49,090 nt of DNA from Butyrivibrio sp. (GCA_017634825.1 JAGBMP010000063.1:1-49090); one strand, 5' to 3'; counted from the stretch's first letter, positions 1 through 8,736 are shown. Numbers and translations are program-made. The notes: generated from the letters alone by a model not told the origin.

Positions 1-239
1 GCAGATACGGTTCCTGTACCTCTGATCTGAGGAGAAATGGTTCCGCTTGTTATCTGCTGGGTTGCCACCTGAGGTAGCGAATAATTCATGATGGTGTTGG
101 AGAAAAATGTGAGTATGAGCATGATGGACAAAAAAGCTATGGCAAAGTTCTTTACCATGTCTTTTCTGTTTCTGCCGGAGTCCTTTTTATCATCTCCGGA
201 CTCGCCCAAATTTTCTCTTAATACTAATTCTTCTGACAT
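1..239 (-). CDS. Efflux/HlyD-type periplasmic adaptor, N-terminal part (runs off the window)
   Basis: The reading frame opens at an ATG at 239 behind a GGGAG ribosome site and stays open to base 1, so only about 79 residues are seen. They show a charged cytoplasmic tail of about 30 residues, one membrane helix (about residues 33-50) and then the start of an extracytoplasmic part, ending in TISPQIRGTGTVSA. That layout and the final GTG-type strand fit the start of membrane-fusion/adaptor proteins of the HlyD/RND-adaptor type, which link an inner-membrane transporter to the outside of the cell. It starts 25 bases after the stop of the upstream sugar-type permease, so it is probably the last visible gene of that operon. 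The family call rests on a short segment and could be wrong; a membrane-anchored extracytoplasmic protein is certain. Confidence 0.55.
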   Translation of the reverse strand, partial: MSEELVLRENLGESGDDKKDSGRNRKDMVKNFAIAFLSIMLILTFFSNTIMNYSLPQVATQQITSGTISPQIRGTGTVS

Positions 240-263
240 AACAAAACTCTCCCGTAAACTAAA

Positions 264-1190
264 TTAACCCTTGATTCCTCCCTGGTAGGAAATACCCTCT
301 ACCAGATAATCTTCTCCGTACAAAAATATCAGAAGCGGCGGAATGAGATATATCACCGCAACTGCAAAGGCCAGGCTTATCTCCCCTGTGTTTATCCTGG
401 ACAGAAATACCGAGAGCGGATGCATATCCGAATCCGGTAAAAGAACCAGTGGCTGTTCCACCATATTCCAATAATCAAAAAACACCAAAATCGCAATGGA
501 TGCAAGGCCCCCTTTACAAAGCGGGAGACATATCCTGGAAAAGATCATCCACTCACCTGCACCATCGACCCTAGCTGCCTCCATAACTTCAGTAGGTATC
601 CTTCTCATGAACTTCGTAAGAAGGTATACAGCAAAGGGACTAAAGAATCCCGGAAGCAATATAGCCCATTTGGTGCCGTATAGCCCCAAAGATTTTGATA
701 CCAGAAAGTTTGGTACCAGTGTGACCTGATAAGGCATGAGCATAATAATGATATAAGCAAAAAATATTGCTCTTTTTGCCTTAGAGTCGTACCTTGAAAA
801 GCCGTAGGCAGAAAGCGCTGCAATAGCCAGCTGCACTACTACAATGGGAAGTGTGTAGAACACTGAATTCCAAAACTTTAAAAGATACTGTGGACTCTTG
901 AAAAGGACTGAAATGTACTGCGCAAAGGTTATCATGTCGGGTATGAGCTTTAGGTTTACTTTGTTTGACACAAATACTTTCCCGCCCTTTTCAGTAGTCG
1001 CAAATATACTTCCATAGTTTGAAGCTATCTCCGATGCCGACATAAAGGAGTTTGTAACAGTGAGTATGATTGGCATCAGAAAAATGATAGCGAAAACTAT
1101 TGCAGCCGTAGTTACAATAACTGTTTTAAGATCATTTATTCTCTTTTTTCGTTTATAGGCTCTAAGTAATGGCCTTGTCAGCTGTCTCAT
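264..1190 (-). CDS. Carbohydrate ABC transporter permease (MalG/UgpE type)
   Basis: This 308-residue integral membrane protein has the hallmarks of the second permease of sugar ABC importers: six membrane segments, a long extracytoplasmic loop after the first one (about residues 50-100), and the cytoplasmic EAA loop EAARVDGAGEWMIFSRICLP, which docks on the ATPase. It would form a heterodimeric channel with the permease just upstream. The ATG overlaps the TGA of that gene as TGATG, which indicates translational coupling. No solute-binding protein or MsmX-type ATPase is visible beside it; a shared ATPase elsewhere, or genes beyond the left edge, would be needed. The substrate cannot be told from the sequence. 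The permease identity is secure. Confidence 0.9.
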   Translation of the reverse strand: MRQLTRPLLRAYKRKKRINDLKTVIVTTAAIVFAIIFLMPIILTVTNSFMSASEIASNYGSIFATTEKGGKVFVSNKVNLKLIPDMITFAQYISVLFKSPQYLLKFWNSVFYTLPIVVVQLAIAALSAYGFSRYDSKAKRAIFFAYIIIMLMPYQVTLVPNFLVSKSLGLYGTKWAILLPGFFSPFAVYLLTKFMRRIPTEVMEAARVDGAGEWMIFSRICLPLCKGGLASIAILVFFDYWNMVEQPLVLLPDSDMHPLSVFLSRINTGEISLAFAVAVIYLIPPLLIFLYGEDYLVEGISYQGGIKG

Positions 1191-2089
1191 CAGCCTTCAA
1201 CATCCCTTCCATACAAGTTTTCTACCTTTAACATCACAAAGACCAGGGCTGATACCACAATAAACATTATGATCGCTGCAGCCGAGAGCTTCTGATAATC
1301 CAGCGAAGCGAAGGTATTATTCATGAAATGCTGAAGCATATATAGCGTTTCGTAGGGATGATCTCCCGTCATAAGATACACTTCCCTGAATACCTTAAAG
1401 GAATTAATAAGGGACATGATGGCCACAAATAAGATTGTGGAGGACATGTATCTCACCTTTATATACCAGAAAATCTGGTATTTGTTGGCATGCTCCAAGG
1501 CCGCCACCTCCAACAGGTCCTTGGGGATACTGGCCAGAGCTGCCATAAACAGGATCATGTTATATCCAAGATTCTTCCACAGGAAAAGAGCTAAGATAAC
1601 ATACATGGCTTTGTCCGACTTAAGGAAATCTGTCTTGGCTATTCCAAATCTCCCCAGGAAATCATTGACCAGTCCGTTATAGTTAAACAGTACCTGCCAA
1701 ATAAGTACTACCGATGCAATCGGCACCATAAGAGGACTTAAAAAGCTCGTTCTGAAATAGCTCTTTCCCGGTATCCTTGATTCCATTACCGCCGCCAAAA
1801 GCAGCGATAACACAACTGCCAAAGGCACTGCCACTACAGAAAACTGCAACGTGTTCAGTCCTGCCTGTTTAAATGCTGCATTGTTCCATACATTGACGTA
1901 ATTCTTAAGTCCCACAAAGTTCATCCTGATCGGGTTATCTATCACTGAATAAAAGATGACAACCACGAAGGGAGCGATGAAAAACAGGAGCACTCCCAAA
2001 AGGGACGGCAATAAGAACAGCCATGAAACTATGCGCCTTTTCCTGTTTGCGGATAGGCTTTTAAATTTAGTTAGTATCTTCTTTAACAA
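1190..2089 (-). CDS. Sugar ABC transporter permease (MalF/UgpA type)
   Basis: This protein of about 299 residues has an N-terminal basic segment, a first helix at about residues 22-45 (SWLFLLPSLLGVLLFF) and five more helices, as in UgpA/LacF permeases. The EAA loop is present but degenerate: LEVAALEHANKYQIFWYIKV lacks the usual EAAxxDGA core, which hints at a divergent ATPase contact. The listed start is a TTG at 2089 that overlaps the end of the preceding permease gene by 23 bases and has a GGAAGG-like ribosome site about 9 bases upstream; the exact start is uncertain. The gene is coupled to the UgpE-type permease by a TGATG overlap. It probably imports an oligosaccharide or sugar derivative, but this cannot be specified. 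Confidence 0.87.
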   Translation of the reverse strand: MLKKILTKFKSLSANRKRRIVSWLFLLPSLLGVLLFFIAPFVVVIFYSVIDNPIRMNFVGLKNYVNVWNNAAFKQAGLNTLQFSVVAVPLAVVLSLLLAAVMESRIPGKSYFRTSFLSPLMVPIASVVLIWQVLFNYNGLVNDFLGRFGIAKTDFLKSDKAMYVILALFLWKNLGYNMILFMAALASIPKDLLEVAALEHANKYQIFWYIKVRYMSSTILFVAIMSLINSFKVFREVYLMTGDHPYETLYMLQHFMNNTFASLDYQKLSAAAIIMFIVVSALVFVMLKVENLYGRDVEG

Positions 2090-4220
2090 ACTGCGGAACC
2101 TTCCCTTTTAGAATTGAGCAATACAAGCTCGAATACTGGTAATTACCGTCTCTTAGTATTTCAACCGAATACTGATCATTAAACAGGCGGTAGTCAAACC
2201 AGGGATTATATGTATTGTTGTACACCGATGCCTCCAAAAGTTCTTTTATCTGCTCAGGATCCGTATAGGTCGCGTGGGAAGTCTCAACGTTTGGATCCGG
2301 GTCGCTGATCGATTCGGTTTCCAGGTCATATCCCGGGAAGTAGTTGTTAACCTTGATCTCTCTTATATCTGAGACATCAATCTTATAGTCGATATAAATG
2401 CCAAGCTTTTTAAGGTAAGCTATTGTATTGGTATAAGTCTCAAACACATCCATGCTTCCGTATACGTAATTCTCGCTGTTGCCTTCATAGTTCACGCATC
2501 CTATAGGCATGTTCTTACTTGCGTATTCAAAACTGTAGTTGTCCAGAATGTCTTTTCTATAAGCTTCACTAAACTCTTCATAAGAGAAATTCTTGGTGCT
2601 CTCTGAAGCGCCCATAGAATCATAAACAAGATTATGGAGAGAAGGAACATCAAGCTCTCTTACGATTTCATCGTTAAAGATATCAAAATATCCTCTCTTA
2701 AATTCCTCACTGTCCACTATCCTGGCCAGTTCCTCGTTTACTGTGTCATAGGGAACGGTAATGTATCTGTAAACCTTTCTGCCGTTCTTTAATCTATAGA
2801 GGATTTCAAGCTCATAGCCCATGGAATCGTAAATATTGTCGTCGTAATTCTTCTTCTGAAGCTTTCTGTTCTCCATTCCGGCTGATGCAATCTTTACGAA
2901 ATCTTCCGTATTGGTAATGGCCATCATTTCCACATCATAAATACTGCCATTGGCCATTACATTGAGAAGATTAAATGACCTTGCATTGTTTACGATAGCG
3001 CAGCTCTCAATCTTGTCAGCAGCAGGTACATAGCTGTCAAACCCAAGAAGATCTCCTCTGTAGATAGTGAATATCAAAAGAACTATTGCCAGAGCCATAA
3101 TGGTCTGGGCCTTGCCCTTAAATACTCTCCTGATGTTTCCCTCAAGGATAACTTCAGCAATACATCCGGTAACGATTGTAGTCAGAGCCATTATCAGGCA
3201 CATCTGAGCAAAGAGTCTCTGTGACCATACAGTCTCATAGACAAGATATACGATGTATCCCACTCCAAGGCCTGCTGCAACACAGACTACGATCTTAACA
3301 AGCCATCTGAAGGGCCTTATAACAATACCCTTTCCGGCCCACTCTGCCTGTCGCATTTTTGCAAAGATAAGAGCAAATGCAAATGCGATAAGTCCGGTAA
3401 TAAGCGTATCAGCCTCTCTTGGAAGAATTCTGCCAAGAACATTACTTATATACTCCGGGCTTATAAGTGCAAATGATGATCTCTGTTCGTCAACAAGAGT
3501 CAGATAAACTCCGAATCTGTCGAACAAAGGAGAAAACCATACCCTGAATGGCTGCATCGAGCTGTGAGTAGCAAAAAACATGCTGTTAAAGAAGTAAAGC
3601 TCTCCCGCAAAAAGTATTGATATAAAAGCAAAAAATCCGGTAAGCAGAATTGCAATCGGAAGGCTTCCGCTTAACATCACTGCCAGAACTGTTATGTTGT
3701 AAAAGGCAAAGAACAGATTAAATGCTCTTATGGTCTCAATGAGAACCGACAGATACAGGTACTTACCTACTGCTCCCATACATGCTGCGATAACAAGCGC
3801 AATGATCTCGCATCCAACATACATTATCAGGAATGATGTGATCGCATTGAAATAATTCTTGGCAATCCTCTGTGCCTTGGTAGTAGGCTGGCTTAAGTAA
3901 AAGTCCAGCTTGCTGGTATCAAACACATATGAAAAGCCCTGAAGAGCGAACATAACAGCTATACCGATGACAATAACAAATCCAAACTGTTCAACGCCGA
4001 GTACTCTTGAAACTGCTCTTAGCTTTTCCTGATACAGCACAGCATCACTCTGGTTATATCTTGCTGCATAATTGATGGTCCTTGAGATCATCATGATAAC
4101 ACCAAGAATAAAATATGCAGCCAAAAAAGGAAGTGCTATATAGCCGGACCAAAGGGTCCTGTTTAAATAGGTTCTGTGATTTTTAAGTTTCTCACCCAAG
4201 GACAAATTTGCGGATGTCAT
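2067..4220 (-). CDS. Large ABC transporter permease (DUF6449-type)
   Basis: This protein of 717 residues has roughly ten membrane helices in its first 400 residues, followed by a soluble C-terminal domain of about 310 residues rich in Tyr, Asn and Asp that should face outside. The first half resembles the ABC-2 permeases that pair with YtrB-type ATPases, and this long form resembles the DUF6449 permeases of Lachnospiraceae. I chose the ATG at 4220, 9 bases from a GGAGG site; an upstream TTG at 4226 is only 3 bases from it and is unlikely. It overlaps the ATPase gene by 29 bases, so the two should be made together and form one transporter. The transported compound is unknown; antibiotic or peptide efflux is usual for YtrA/YtrB-linked systems. 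Confidence 0.8.
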   Translation of the reverse strand: MTSANLSLGEKLKNHRTYLNRTLWSGYIALPFLAAYFILGVIMMISRTINYAARYNQSDAVLYQEKLRAVSRVLGVEQFGFVIVIGIAVMFALQGFSYVFDTSKLDFYLSQPTTKAQRIAKNYFNAITSFLIMYVGCEIIALVIAACMGAVGKYLYLSVLIETIRAFNLFFAFYNITVLAVMLSGSLPIAILLTGFFAFISILFAGELYFFNSMFFATHSSMQPFRVWFSPLFDRFGVYLTLVDEQRSSFALISPEYISNVLGRILPREADTLITGLIAFAFALIFAKMRQAEWAGKGIVIRPFRWLVKIVVCVAAGLGVGYIVYLVYETVWSQRLFAQMCLIMALTTIVTGCIAEVILEGNIRRVFKGKAQTIMALAIVLLIFTIYRGDLLGFDSYVPAADKIESCAIVNNARSFNLLNVMANGSIYDVEMMAITNTEDFVKIASAGMENRKLQKKNYDDNIYDSMGYELEILYRLKNGRKVYRYITVPYDTVNEELARIVDSEEFKRGYFDIFNDEIVRELDVPSLHNLVYDSMGASESTKNFSYEEFSEAYRKDILDNYSFEYASKNMPIGCVNYEGNSENYVYGSMDVFETYTNTIAYLKKLGIYIDYKIDVSDIREIKVNNYFPGYDLETESISDPDPNVETSHATYTDPEQIKELLEASVYNNTYNPWFDYRLFNDQYSVEILRDGNYQYSSLYCSILKGKVPQFVKEDTN

Positions 4221-5097
4221 ACCCAACTACCTCCGTTTCACTGATAAAGATCTCTTCCAATGAAAGTGCCAGAACTTCAAAGAAGATTGGATTACCTCTG
4301 CCAAAGGCCCTCTCTATCTCTTCTCTCTCACCTCTTATTGTGATGGTGTGAAGTCTTCCCCTGGTCTCATGAAGAAGAACATTCAGGCCTTCAAGCGCTT
4401 TCTTTTCATCTTCCTCGGAAGCAAATACGCACTGTACCTTCTGCATCTTGATCTTCATATCCTCAATGTCTTCCGAGAGGATCACTCCGCCCTGATGAAG
4501 AAGACCTATGTGATCGCAGATATCTTCAAGCTCTCTTAAGTTGTGGGAAGCGATAACCGGTGTCAGTCCCCTGTCAGCCATCTCTCCCGCAAAAAGACTC
4601 TTAACTCCCTGCCTTACAACCGGATCAAGGCCATCAAAGGTCTCATCGCACAAAAGATACTTTGTTCCGGCACAAATTCCAAGAAGAATTGAAACCTGCT
4701 TCTTCATACCTTTTGAGAAAGTGTTTATCCTTCTCTTTACATCCAGTCCAAAGCCGCTGCAGAGCTTGTAAAACCTTAGTTTGTCAAAGTTCTGATATAT
4801 GTTCTCGTAATATACTGCCATCTCCTCTGGGGTTGAATTCGGAAGAAAGTACTGATCGTCAGATATGTAAAAGACATCTCGCTTAACCTCAGGGTTATCG
4901 TAAACAGGTCTCTTATCCACAAGCACAATTCCCTCATCCGGCTTTATGACTCCGGATATGATCCTGAGTATCGTACTCTTTCCTGCTCCGTTGGTTCCGA
5001 CCAGTCCAAAGACCTCGCCGTCTAAGATGTTTAGTGAAACACGATTGACAGCTTTTATGTCGTCAAATGATTTTTCAAGATTCAGTAATTCAATCAT
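4192..5097 (-). CDS. ABC transporter ATP-binding protein (YtrB-like)
   Basis: This 301-residue nucleotide-binding subunit has a Walker A motif GTNGAGKST (about residues 34-42), a variant signature FSKGMKKQ in place of LSGGQ, Walker B LLCDETFDGLDP and a switch histidine in the SHNLREL segment. The signature variant FSKGM is typical of ATPases paired with ABC-2 permeases under GntR control. The start is the ATG at 5097, directly after GGGGAGGG; a TTG at 5112 would put that ribosome site inside the gene. It overlaps the GntR gene by 8 bases and the large permease gene by 29 bases. It powers the adjacent permease. Whether it could also serve the two sugar-type permeases is doubtful, because those normally use MalK-type ATPases with a C-terminal regulatory domain, which is absent here. 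Confidence 0.9.
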   Translation of the reverse strand: MIELLNLEKSFDDIKAVNRVSLNILDGEVFGLVGTNGAGKSTILRIISGVIKPDEGIVLVDKRPVYDNPEVKRDVFYISDDQYFLPNSTPEEMAVYYENIYQNFDKLRFYKLCSGFGLDVKRRINTFSKGMKKQVSILLGICAGTKYLLCDETFDGLDPVVRQGVKSLFAGEMADRGLTPVIASHNLRELEDICDHIGLLHQGGVILSEDIEDMKIKMQKVQCVFASEEDEKKALEGLNVLLHETRGRLHTITIRGEREEIERAFGRGNPIFFEVLALSLEEIFISETEVVGYDIRKFVLG

Positions 5098-5473
5098 GCT
5101 TACCCTCCCCAAGCTTTTCCAAATGCTTTTTTATCTCATCAACAAGCTCATCCAGTGAAAGCCCTATTTCGTGAGCCTCTGTAAAGAGCTCAACTATCTC
5201 TTTAACCAGTTCGGACTTCTTGCCTTCTAAAAGAATGTCCCCTCCTTTGACAAAGTTACCCCTGCCTTTCACTGTATAGATAAATCCCTGCCTCTCAAGC
5301 TCAGCATAGGCCTTCTGAACCGTGTTGGGATTGGTGGAAAGCTCCACAGCAAGGTTTCTTACTGAGGGCATCTGGTCACCCTCCTGAAGGATTCCTTTGT
5401 ATATCTGCATTTTGAAGTTTTCAACAATTTGTTCGTAGATAGGCCTGCTATCCTGGTAGCCGATCAAATTCAT
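5090..5473 (-). CDS. GntR-family regulator, YtrA subfamily
   Basis: This 127-residue repressor consists of a winged-helix domain (QIVENFKMQIYKGILQEGDQ, then PSVRNLAVELSTNPNTVQKA, about residues 10-75) and a short helical tail of about 45 residues, without the large effector domain of FadR or HutC types. That is the YtrA layout. The start is the ATG at 5473, 5 bases after GGAGG; the frame stays open upstream to 5524 without a better site. It heads the ABC operon, which is the usual place for YtrA proteins that repress their own operon. A perfect palindrome with TGTACTA/TAGTACA core 58-96 bases upstream is the likely operator (see the 5522-5569 entry). The inducing ligand is unknown. Confidence 0.88.
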   Translation of the reverse strand: MNLIGYQDSRPIYEQIVENFKMQIYKGILQEGDQMPSVRNLAVELSTNPNTVQKAYAELERQGFIYTVKGRGNFVKGGDILLEGKKSELVKEIVELFTEAHEIGLSLDELVDEIKKHLEKLGEGKHD

Positions 5474-5521
5474 GGTAACCTCCACGTTTTGCTTATCCCC
5501 GACAAGTGCTCTTGTGCTCTG

Positions 5522-5569
5522 CACAAAAAAAATACAAGGTGTACTATCTGAACTAGTACACCTTGTATT
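5522..5569 (-). terminator. Perfect 16-bp palindrome: terminator of the glycerol operon and possible GntR operator
   Basis: Arms 5531-5546 and 5554-5569 pair without a mismatch around a 7-base loop, and on the minus strand they are followed by a run of eight T. This is a good Rho-independent terminator for the DUF1667 gene that ends at 5604. The core TGTACTA-N7-TAGTACA is also a dyad of the sort bound by YtrA-type GntR proteins, and the GntR gene starts 58 bases further on. One element may therefore stop the glycerol operon and regulate the ABC operon. Confidence 0.75.
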
Positions 5570-5603
5570 CTAAGTCTTTCTCTCTTATATTGCAATAGCT
5601 TTT

Positions 5604-5969
5604 TTAAACTGCTTCCACATTTCTTGTGGCAACCACATCAACGCCTGTTCCTGCAACATCCTTGATGATCACGTCACCGATGTGAGCAGGTGCTGTAGCC
5701 TGTGCTGCATCAATGTCTTTCATTACCTCAAAGATCTTGCTCTTTGGAATGTCGCTTGCAGTCTTAACAGAAACTCTCTCCTTGTCACCGCCTACGATCT
5801 TAACAGTGCTGGTAACAATTCTTGTGGGATTGACCACTTCTTTTCTGGCGTAAATATCGCCCTTGGCACATGTGTTACCTGTTACCTCTTTAACTTCTCC
5901 ATTATCCAAAGTAACTGTAACAAGGCACCCCATAGGACATCCGATACATGTTAATTCTCTGGTTTCCAT
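5604..5969 (-). CDS. DUF1667 protein, iron-sulfur-type partner of glycerol-3-phosphate dehydrogenase
   Basis: This 121-residue protein carries four N-terminal cysteines in the pattern C8-x2-C11-P-x2-C15 ... C34 (segments CIGCPMGC and NTCAKG), suited to a small iron-sulfur cluster, followed by a soluble domain. DUF1667 proteins are found as the last gene of a three-gene set with two flavoproteins in anaerobic Firmicutes, as here: it starts 5 bases after the FAD oxidoreductase gene. The probable role is to pass electrons between the flavin subunits and a cellular acceptor during glycerol-3-phosphate oxidation. That role is inferred from context; the gene ends just before a strong terminator. 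Confidence 0.83.
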   Translation of the reverse strand: METRELTCIGCPMGCLVTVTLDNGEVKEVTGNTCAKGDIYARKEVVNPTRIVTSTVKIVGGDKERVSVKTASDIPKSKIFEVMKDIDAAQATAPAHIGDVIIKDVAGTGVDVVATRNVEAV

Positions 5970-5974
5970 AAGCC

Positions 5975-7243
5975 TTACTCCTTTTCTATCTTTACAGTTA
6001 TCTTCTTAAGATTTGGATACTCATCGAGTTTCTTTTTCTGAAGAATGATCTGCTCCATCTCACCGGGTGCCAGGATTCTCTTTTCGTTGTGCATTACTCT
6101 CTCATCATCGAAGTATACACTTACGAAGGAATTCTTATAAACATCACCCACTCTGAATCTTACTGTAAGAAGGTCATCCATTCTGTCTTTGTTGATGGTG
6201 CTTGGTACTGTATATCTTGCGCCGTCTGTTGCACACAGCTCAATAACATTTGCACCTTCAGCTTCCTTACATCCGTCTGCGATGTACTTAACAGCATTCT
6301 GTCCGGCTCTCTTAGCTTCTTCAGATACATAGTCAACAAGGTCATGTACGTGAAGAACGTTACCGCAGGCAAATACACCGGGGATGTTGGTCTCAAGAGA
6401 CTCGTTAACAACAGGTCCTGATGTAACAGGGTTCATTGTTACGCCGGCCGATCTTGAGAGCTCATTCTCAGGAATAAGTCCGCAGGAAAGAAGGAGTGTA
6501 TCACAGGTATATCTCTCTTCTGTTCCGGGGATTGGCTTTCTGTCAGGTCCGACCTCAGCGATCGTAACGGCTGTTACATGGTCTTTTCCCTCGATATCAA
6601 CAACGGTATGTGAGAGCTTAAGAGGAATTCCGTAGTCATCAAGACACTGAACGATGTTTCTCTTAAGTCCGCCTGAGTAAGGCATAAGCTCTGCTACAAC
6701 CTTAACCTTGGCGCCTTCGAAGGTCATTCTGCGGGCCATGATAAGTCCGATATCACCGGATCCAAGGATTACAACCTCACGACCGGGCATGTAGCCTTCA
6801 ATATTTACAAGTCTCTGTGCAGTACCTGCTGAGAAAATACCTGCAGGACGATATCCCGGGATGTTCAGGGCTCCACGAGGTCTTTCTCTGCAGCCCATTG
6901 CAAGGATAACTGCCTTGGCAGGAATCTGGAACATTCCGTCTTCTCTGTTCATGGCTGTAACTGTCTTGTCCGGTGCAATGTCCATAACCATGGTATTGAG
7001 CTTGTACTCAATGCCAAGATCAAGAACCTGTTTGATAAAACGATATGCATACTCGGGACCTGTGAGCTCTTCCTTAAAGGTATGAAGTCCGAATCCGTTG
7101 TGGATACACTGATTTAAGATTCCACCAAGCTCATGGTCTCTCTCGAGAATAAGGATGCTGTCATTGCCGGCTTCCTTGGCTGCTACAGCTGCTGCGAGTC
7201 CGGCAGGGCCGCCGCCTACTATTACGATATCATATGTCTTCAT
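5975..7243 (-). CDS. NAD(P)/FAD-dependent oxidoreductase, second subunit of the glycerol-3-phosphate dehydrogenase set
   Basis: This 422-residue flavoprotein has an N-terminal FAD-binding motif VIVGGGPAGLAAAVAAKEAG, the inner NAD(P)-binding motif ILGSGDIGLIMARRMTFEGA and the FAD-ribityl strand IPGVFACGNVLHVHDL, as in the pyridine nucleotide-disulfide oxidoreductase fold. There is no redox CxxxxC pair near the first motif, so it is not a disulfide reductase. It overlaps the upstream glpA-like gene by ATGA and is followed 5 bases later by DUF1667. It probably takes electrons from the substrate-oxidising flavoprotein and passes them to NAD(P)+ or another acceptor, replacing the E. coli GlpB/GlpC membrane chain. 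It could be annotated glpB by position, but it is not a close GlpB look-alike. Confidence 0.87.
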   Translation of the reverse strand: MKTYDIVIVGGGPAGLAAAVAAKEAGNDSILILERDHELGGILNQCIHNGFGLHTFKEELTGPEYAYRFIKQVLDLGIEYKLNTMVMDIAPDKTVTAMNREDGMFQIPAKAVILAMGCRERPRGALNIPGYRPAGIFSAGTAQRLVNIEGYMPGREVVILGSGDIGLIMARRMTFEGAKVKVVAELMPYSGGLKRNIVQCLDDYGIPLKLSHTVVDIEGKDHVTAVTIAEVGPDRKPIPGTEERYTCDTLLLSCGLIPENELSRSAGVTMNPVTSGPVVNESLETNIPGVFACGNVLHVHDLVDYVSEEAKRAGQNAVKYIADGCKEAEGANVIELCATDGARYTVPSTINKDRMDDLLTVRFRVGDVYKNSFVSVYFDDERVMHNEKRILAPGEMEQIILQKKKLDEYPNLKKITVKIEKE

Positions 7244-8691
7244 GACCCGCTTACCTCCCCTTTTGTTCTCTCAAGGACAATGTTTGACTTTCCGCCGCTC
7301 TTTGTAATCTTCTCATAAGGAATTCCAAGTTCGCGGTGAAGGATTTCCATTGTTCTCGGTGAGCAGAAACCTGCCTGGCATCTTCCCATGCCCGCTCTTG
7401 TTCTGCGCTTTACGCCATCAAGGCTTCTTGCGCCAAGTGGTCTGTGGATCGCATCAAGGATCTCACCCTCTGTAATAGATTCGCATCTGCAGATGATGGT
7501 ACCATATGCGGGATTCTCTTTGATAAGAGCATTTCTCTCTTCTACTGAGAGGCCTTCAGTCTTCTTAACACCCTTACGAGTGCTGATCCAGTTAGCCTTC
7601 TCCTTAAGTCCCATCATATCCTTCATCATGCCTCCGACCATCTCGCCGATAGCAGGGCTACTTGTAAGTCCGGGAGACTCAATGCCTGCGCAGTCGATAA
7701 AGTGTGGCGCATCTTCTACTTCCTTGATGATGAACTCATGATGTGATTCGTGAGCACGAAGTCCTGCAAAGGATGTGATGACATTTCTGATAGGAAGATT
7801 TCTTACATGATCACCGGCCTTAGCGATAAGATCATCGATTCCGGCTGCTGTTGTGTTGTTGCCTTCCTTGTTCTCAATATCCACAGCTGTAGGTCCAACA
7901 ATAAGGTTGCCATGGATTGTAGGTGAAACAAGAACGCCCTTACCAAGATTTGTGGGCTGAGGGAAGATCGTGTGTTTAACATGTCCGCCGACAGTCTTAT
8001 CAAGAAGACAATAGTCTCCTCTTCTTGGTGTAATATGGATCTTATCTGCACTTACCATATTATGTATTGTATCAGCATATACACCTGCAGCATTAACTAC
8101 GTATCTTGCAACATACTCACCGTTGTTAGTCCTTAAGTGCCAATTGCCGTCTTCACCTTTTTTAATATCTTCAACTTCTGTATTGAAACGGAAATCAACG
8201 CCATTCATGTTGGCATTCTCTGCCATAGCTATATTGAGTTCGAAAGGACAGATGATTCCGCTTGTAGGAGCCCAGAGTGCTCCCTCTACGTTCTCAGAAA
8301 GATTGGGCTCCATTTCAAGAGCTTCATCTCTGTTTAAAATCTTAAGTTCCTTAACTCCGTTGGCAATACCTCTGTTATAGAGGTCTTTAAGTCCATCAAG
8401 AGCTTCCTTGTGGATACATACGACCATTGCTCCGTTTCTCTTAAACGGAATATCAAGGTCTTTTGCAAGATCACCCATCATTTCATTGCCTCTGACATTG
8501 AGCTTGGCCATAAGCGAGCCTTCAGCTGCATCAAATCCGGCATGAACGATAGCGGAATTGGCTTTTGATGTTCCCTCACAAACATCTTCGCATTTCTCCA
8601 GTACGCAGACATTTGTCTCATAACGGGACAGCTCTCTTGCGACTGCAGACCCGGTAACACCGGCTCCGATTACGATCACATCGTACAACAT
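7240..8691 (-). CDS. glpA: Glycerol-3-phosphate dehydrogenase-type FAD protein with C-terminal BFD [2Fe-2S] domain
   Basis: This 483-residue protein starts with a DAO-type FAD motif (VIVIGAGVTGSAVARELSRY) and the GlpA/GlpD-like segment SKANSAIVHAGFDA, and ends with a BFD-like domain whose cysteines lie in CRCESI and CQAGFC. It would oxidise glycerol-3-phosphate to dihydroxyacetone phosphate, the step after GlpK. It lacks an obvious membrane anchor, so it is probably cytoplasmic and passes electrons to the two following proteins. The gene has its own promoter (8818-8845) and a structured leader (8741-8793) that looks GlpP-controlled. Homologues are also called glpO or lhgO-like, and activity on other 2-hydroxy acids cannot be excluded by sequence alone, but the position beside glpF and glpK favours glycerol-3-phosphate. 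Confidence 0.88.
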   Translation of the reverse strand: MLYDVIVIGAGVTGSAVARELSRYETNVCVLEKCEDVCEGTSKANSAIVHAGFDAAEGSLMAKLNVRGNEMMGDLAKDLDIPFKRNGAMVVCIHKEALDGLKDLYNRGIANGVKELKILNRDEALEMEPNLSENVEGALWAPTSGIICPFELNIAMAENANMNGVDFRFNTEVEDIKKGEDGNWHLRTNNGEYVARYVVNAAGVYADTIHNMVSADKIHITPRRGDYCLLDKTVGGHVKHTIFPQPTNLGKGVLVSPTIHGNLIVGPTAVDIENKEGNNTTAAGIDDLIAKAGDHVRNLPIRNVITSFAGLRAHESHHEFIIKEVEDAPHFIDCAGIESPGLTSSPAIGEMVGGMMKDMMGLKEKANWISTRKGVKKTEGLSVEERNALIKENPAYGTIICRCESITEGEILDAIHRPLGARSLDGVKRRTRAGMGRCQAGFCSPRTMEILHRELGIPYEKITKSGGKSNIVLERTKGEVSGS

Positions 8692-8736
8692 AATAATCTC
8701 CTTTTTTCATTGGGCATGGGATACACCCTAAACTTG

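Noticed and set aside
4192-5112. TTG start at 5112 for the ABC ATPase
   Set aside because: It would put the GGGGAGGG ribosome site inside the gene; ATG 5097 is correctly spaced.
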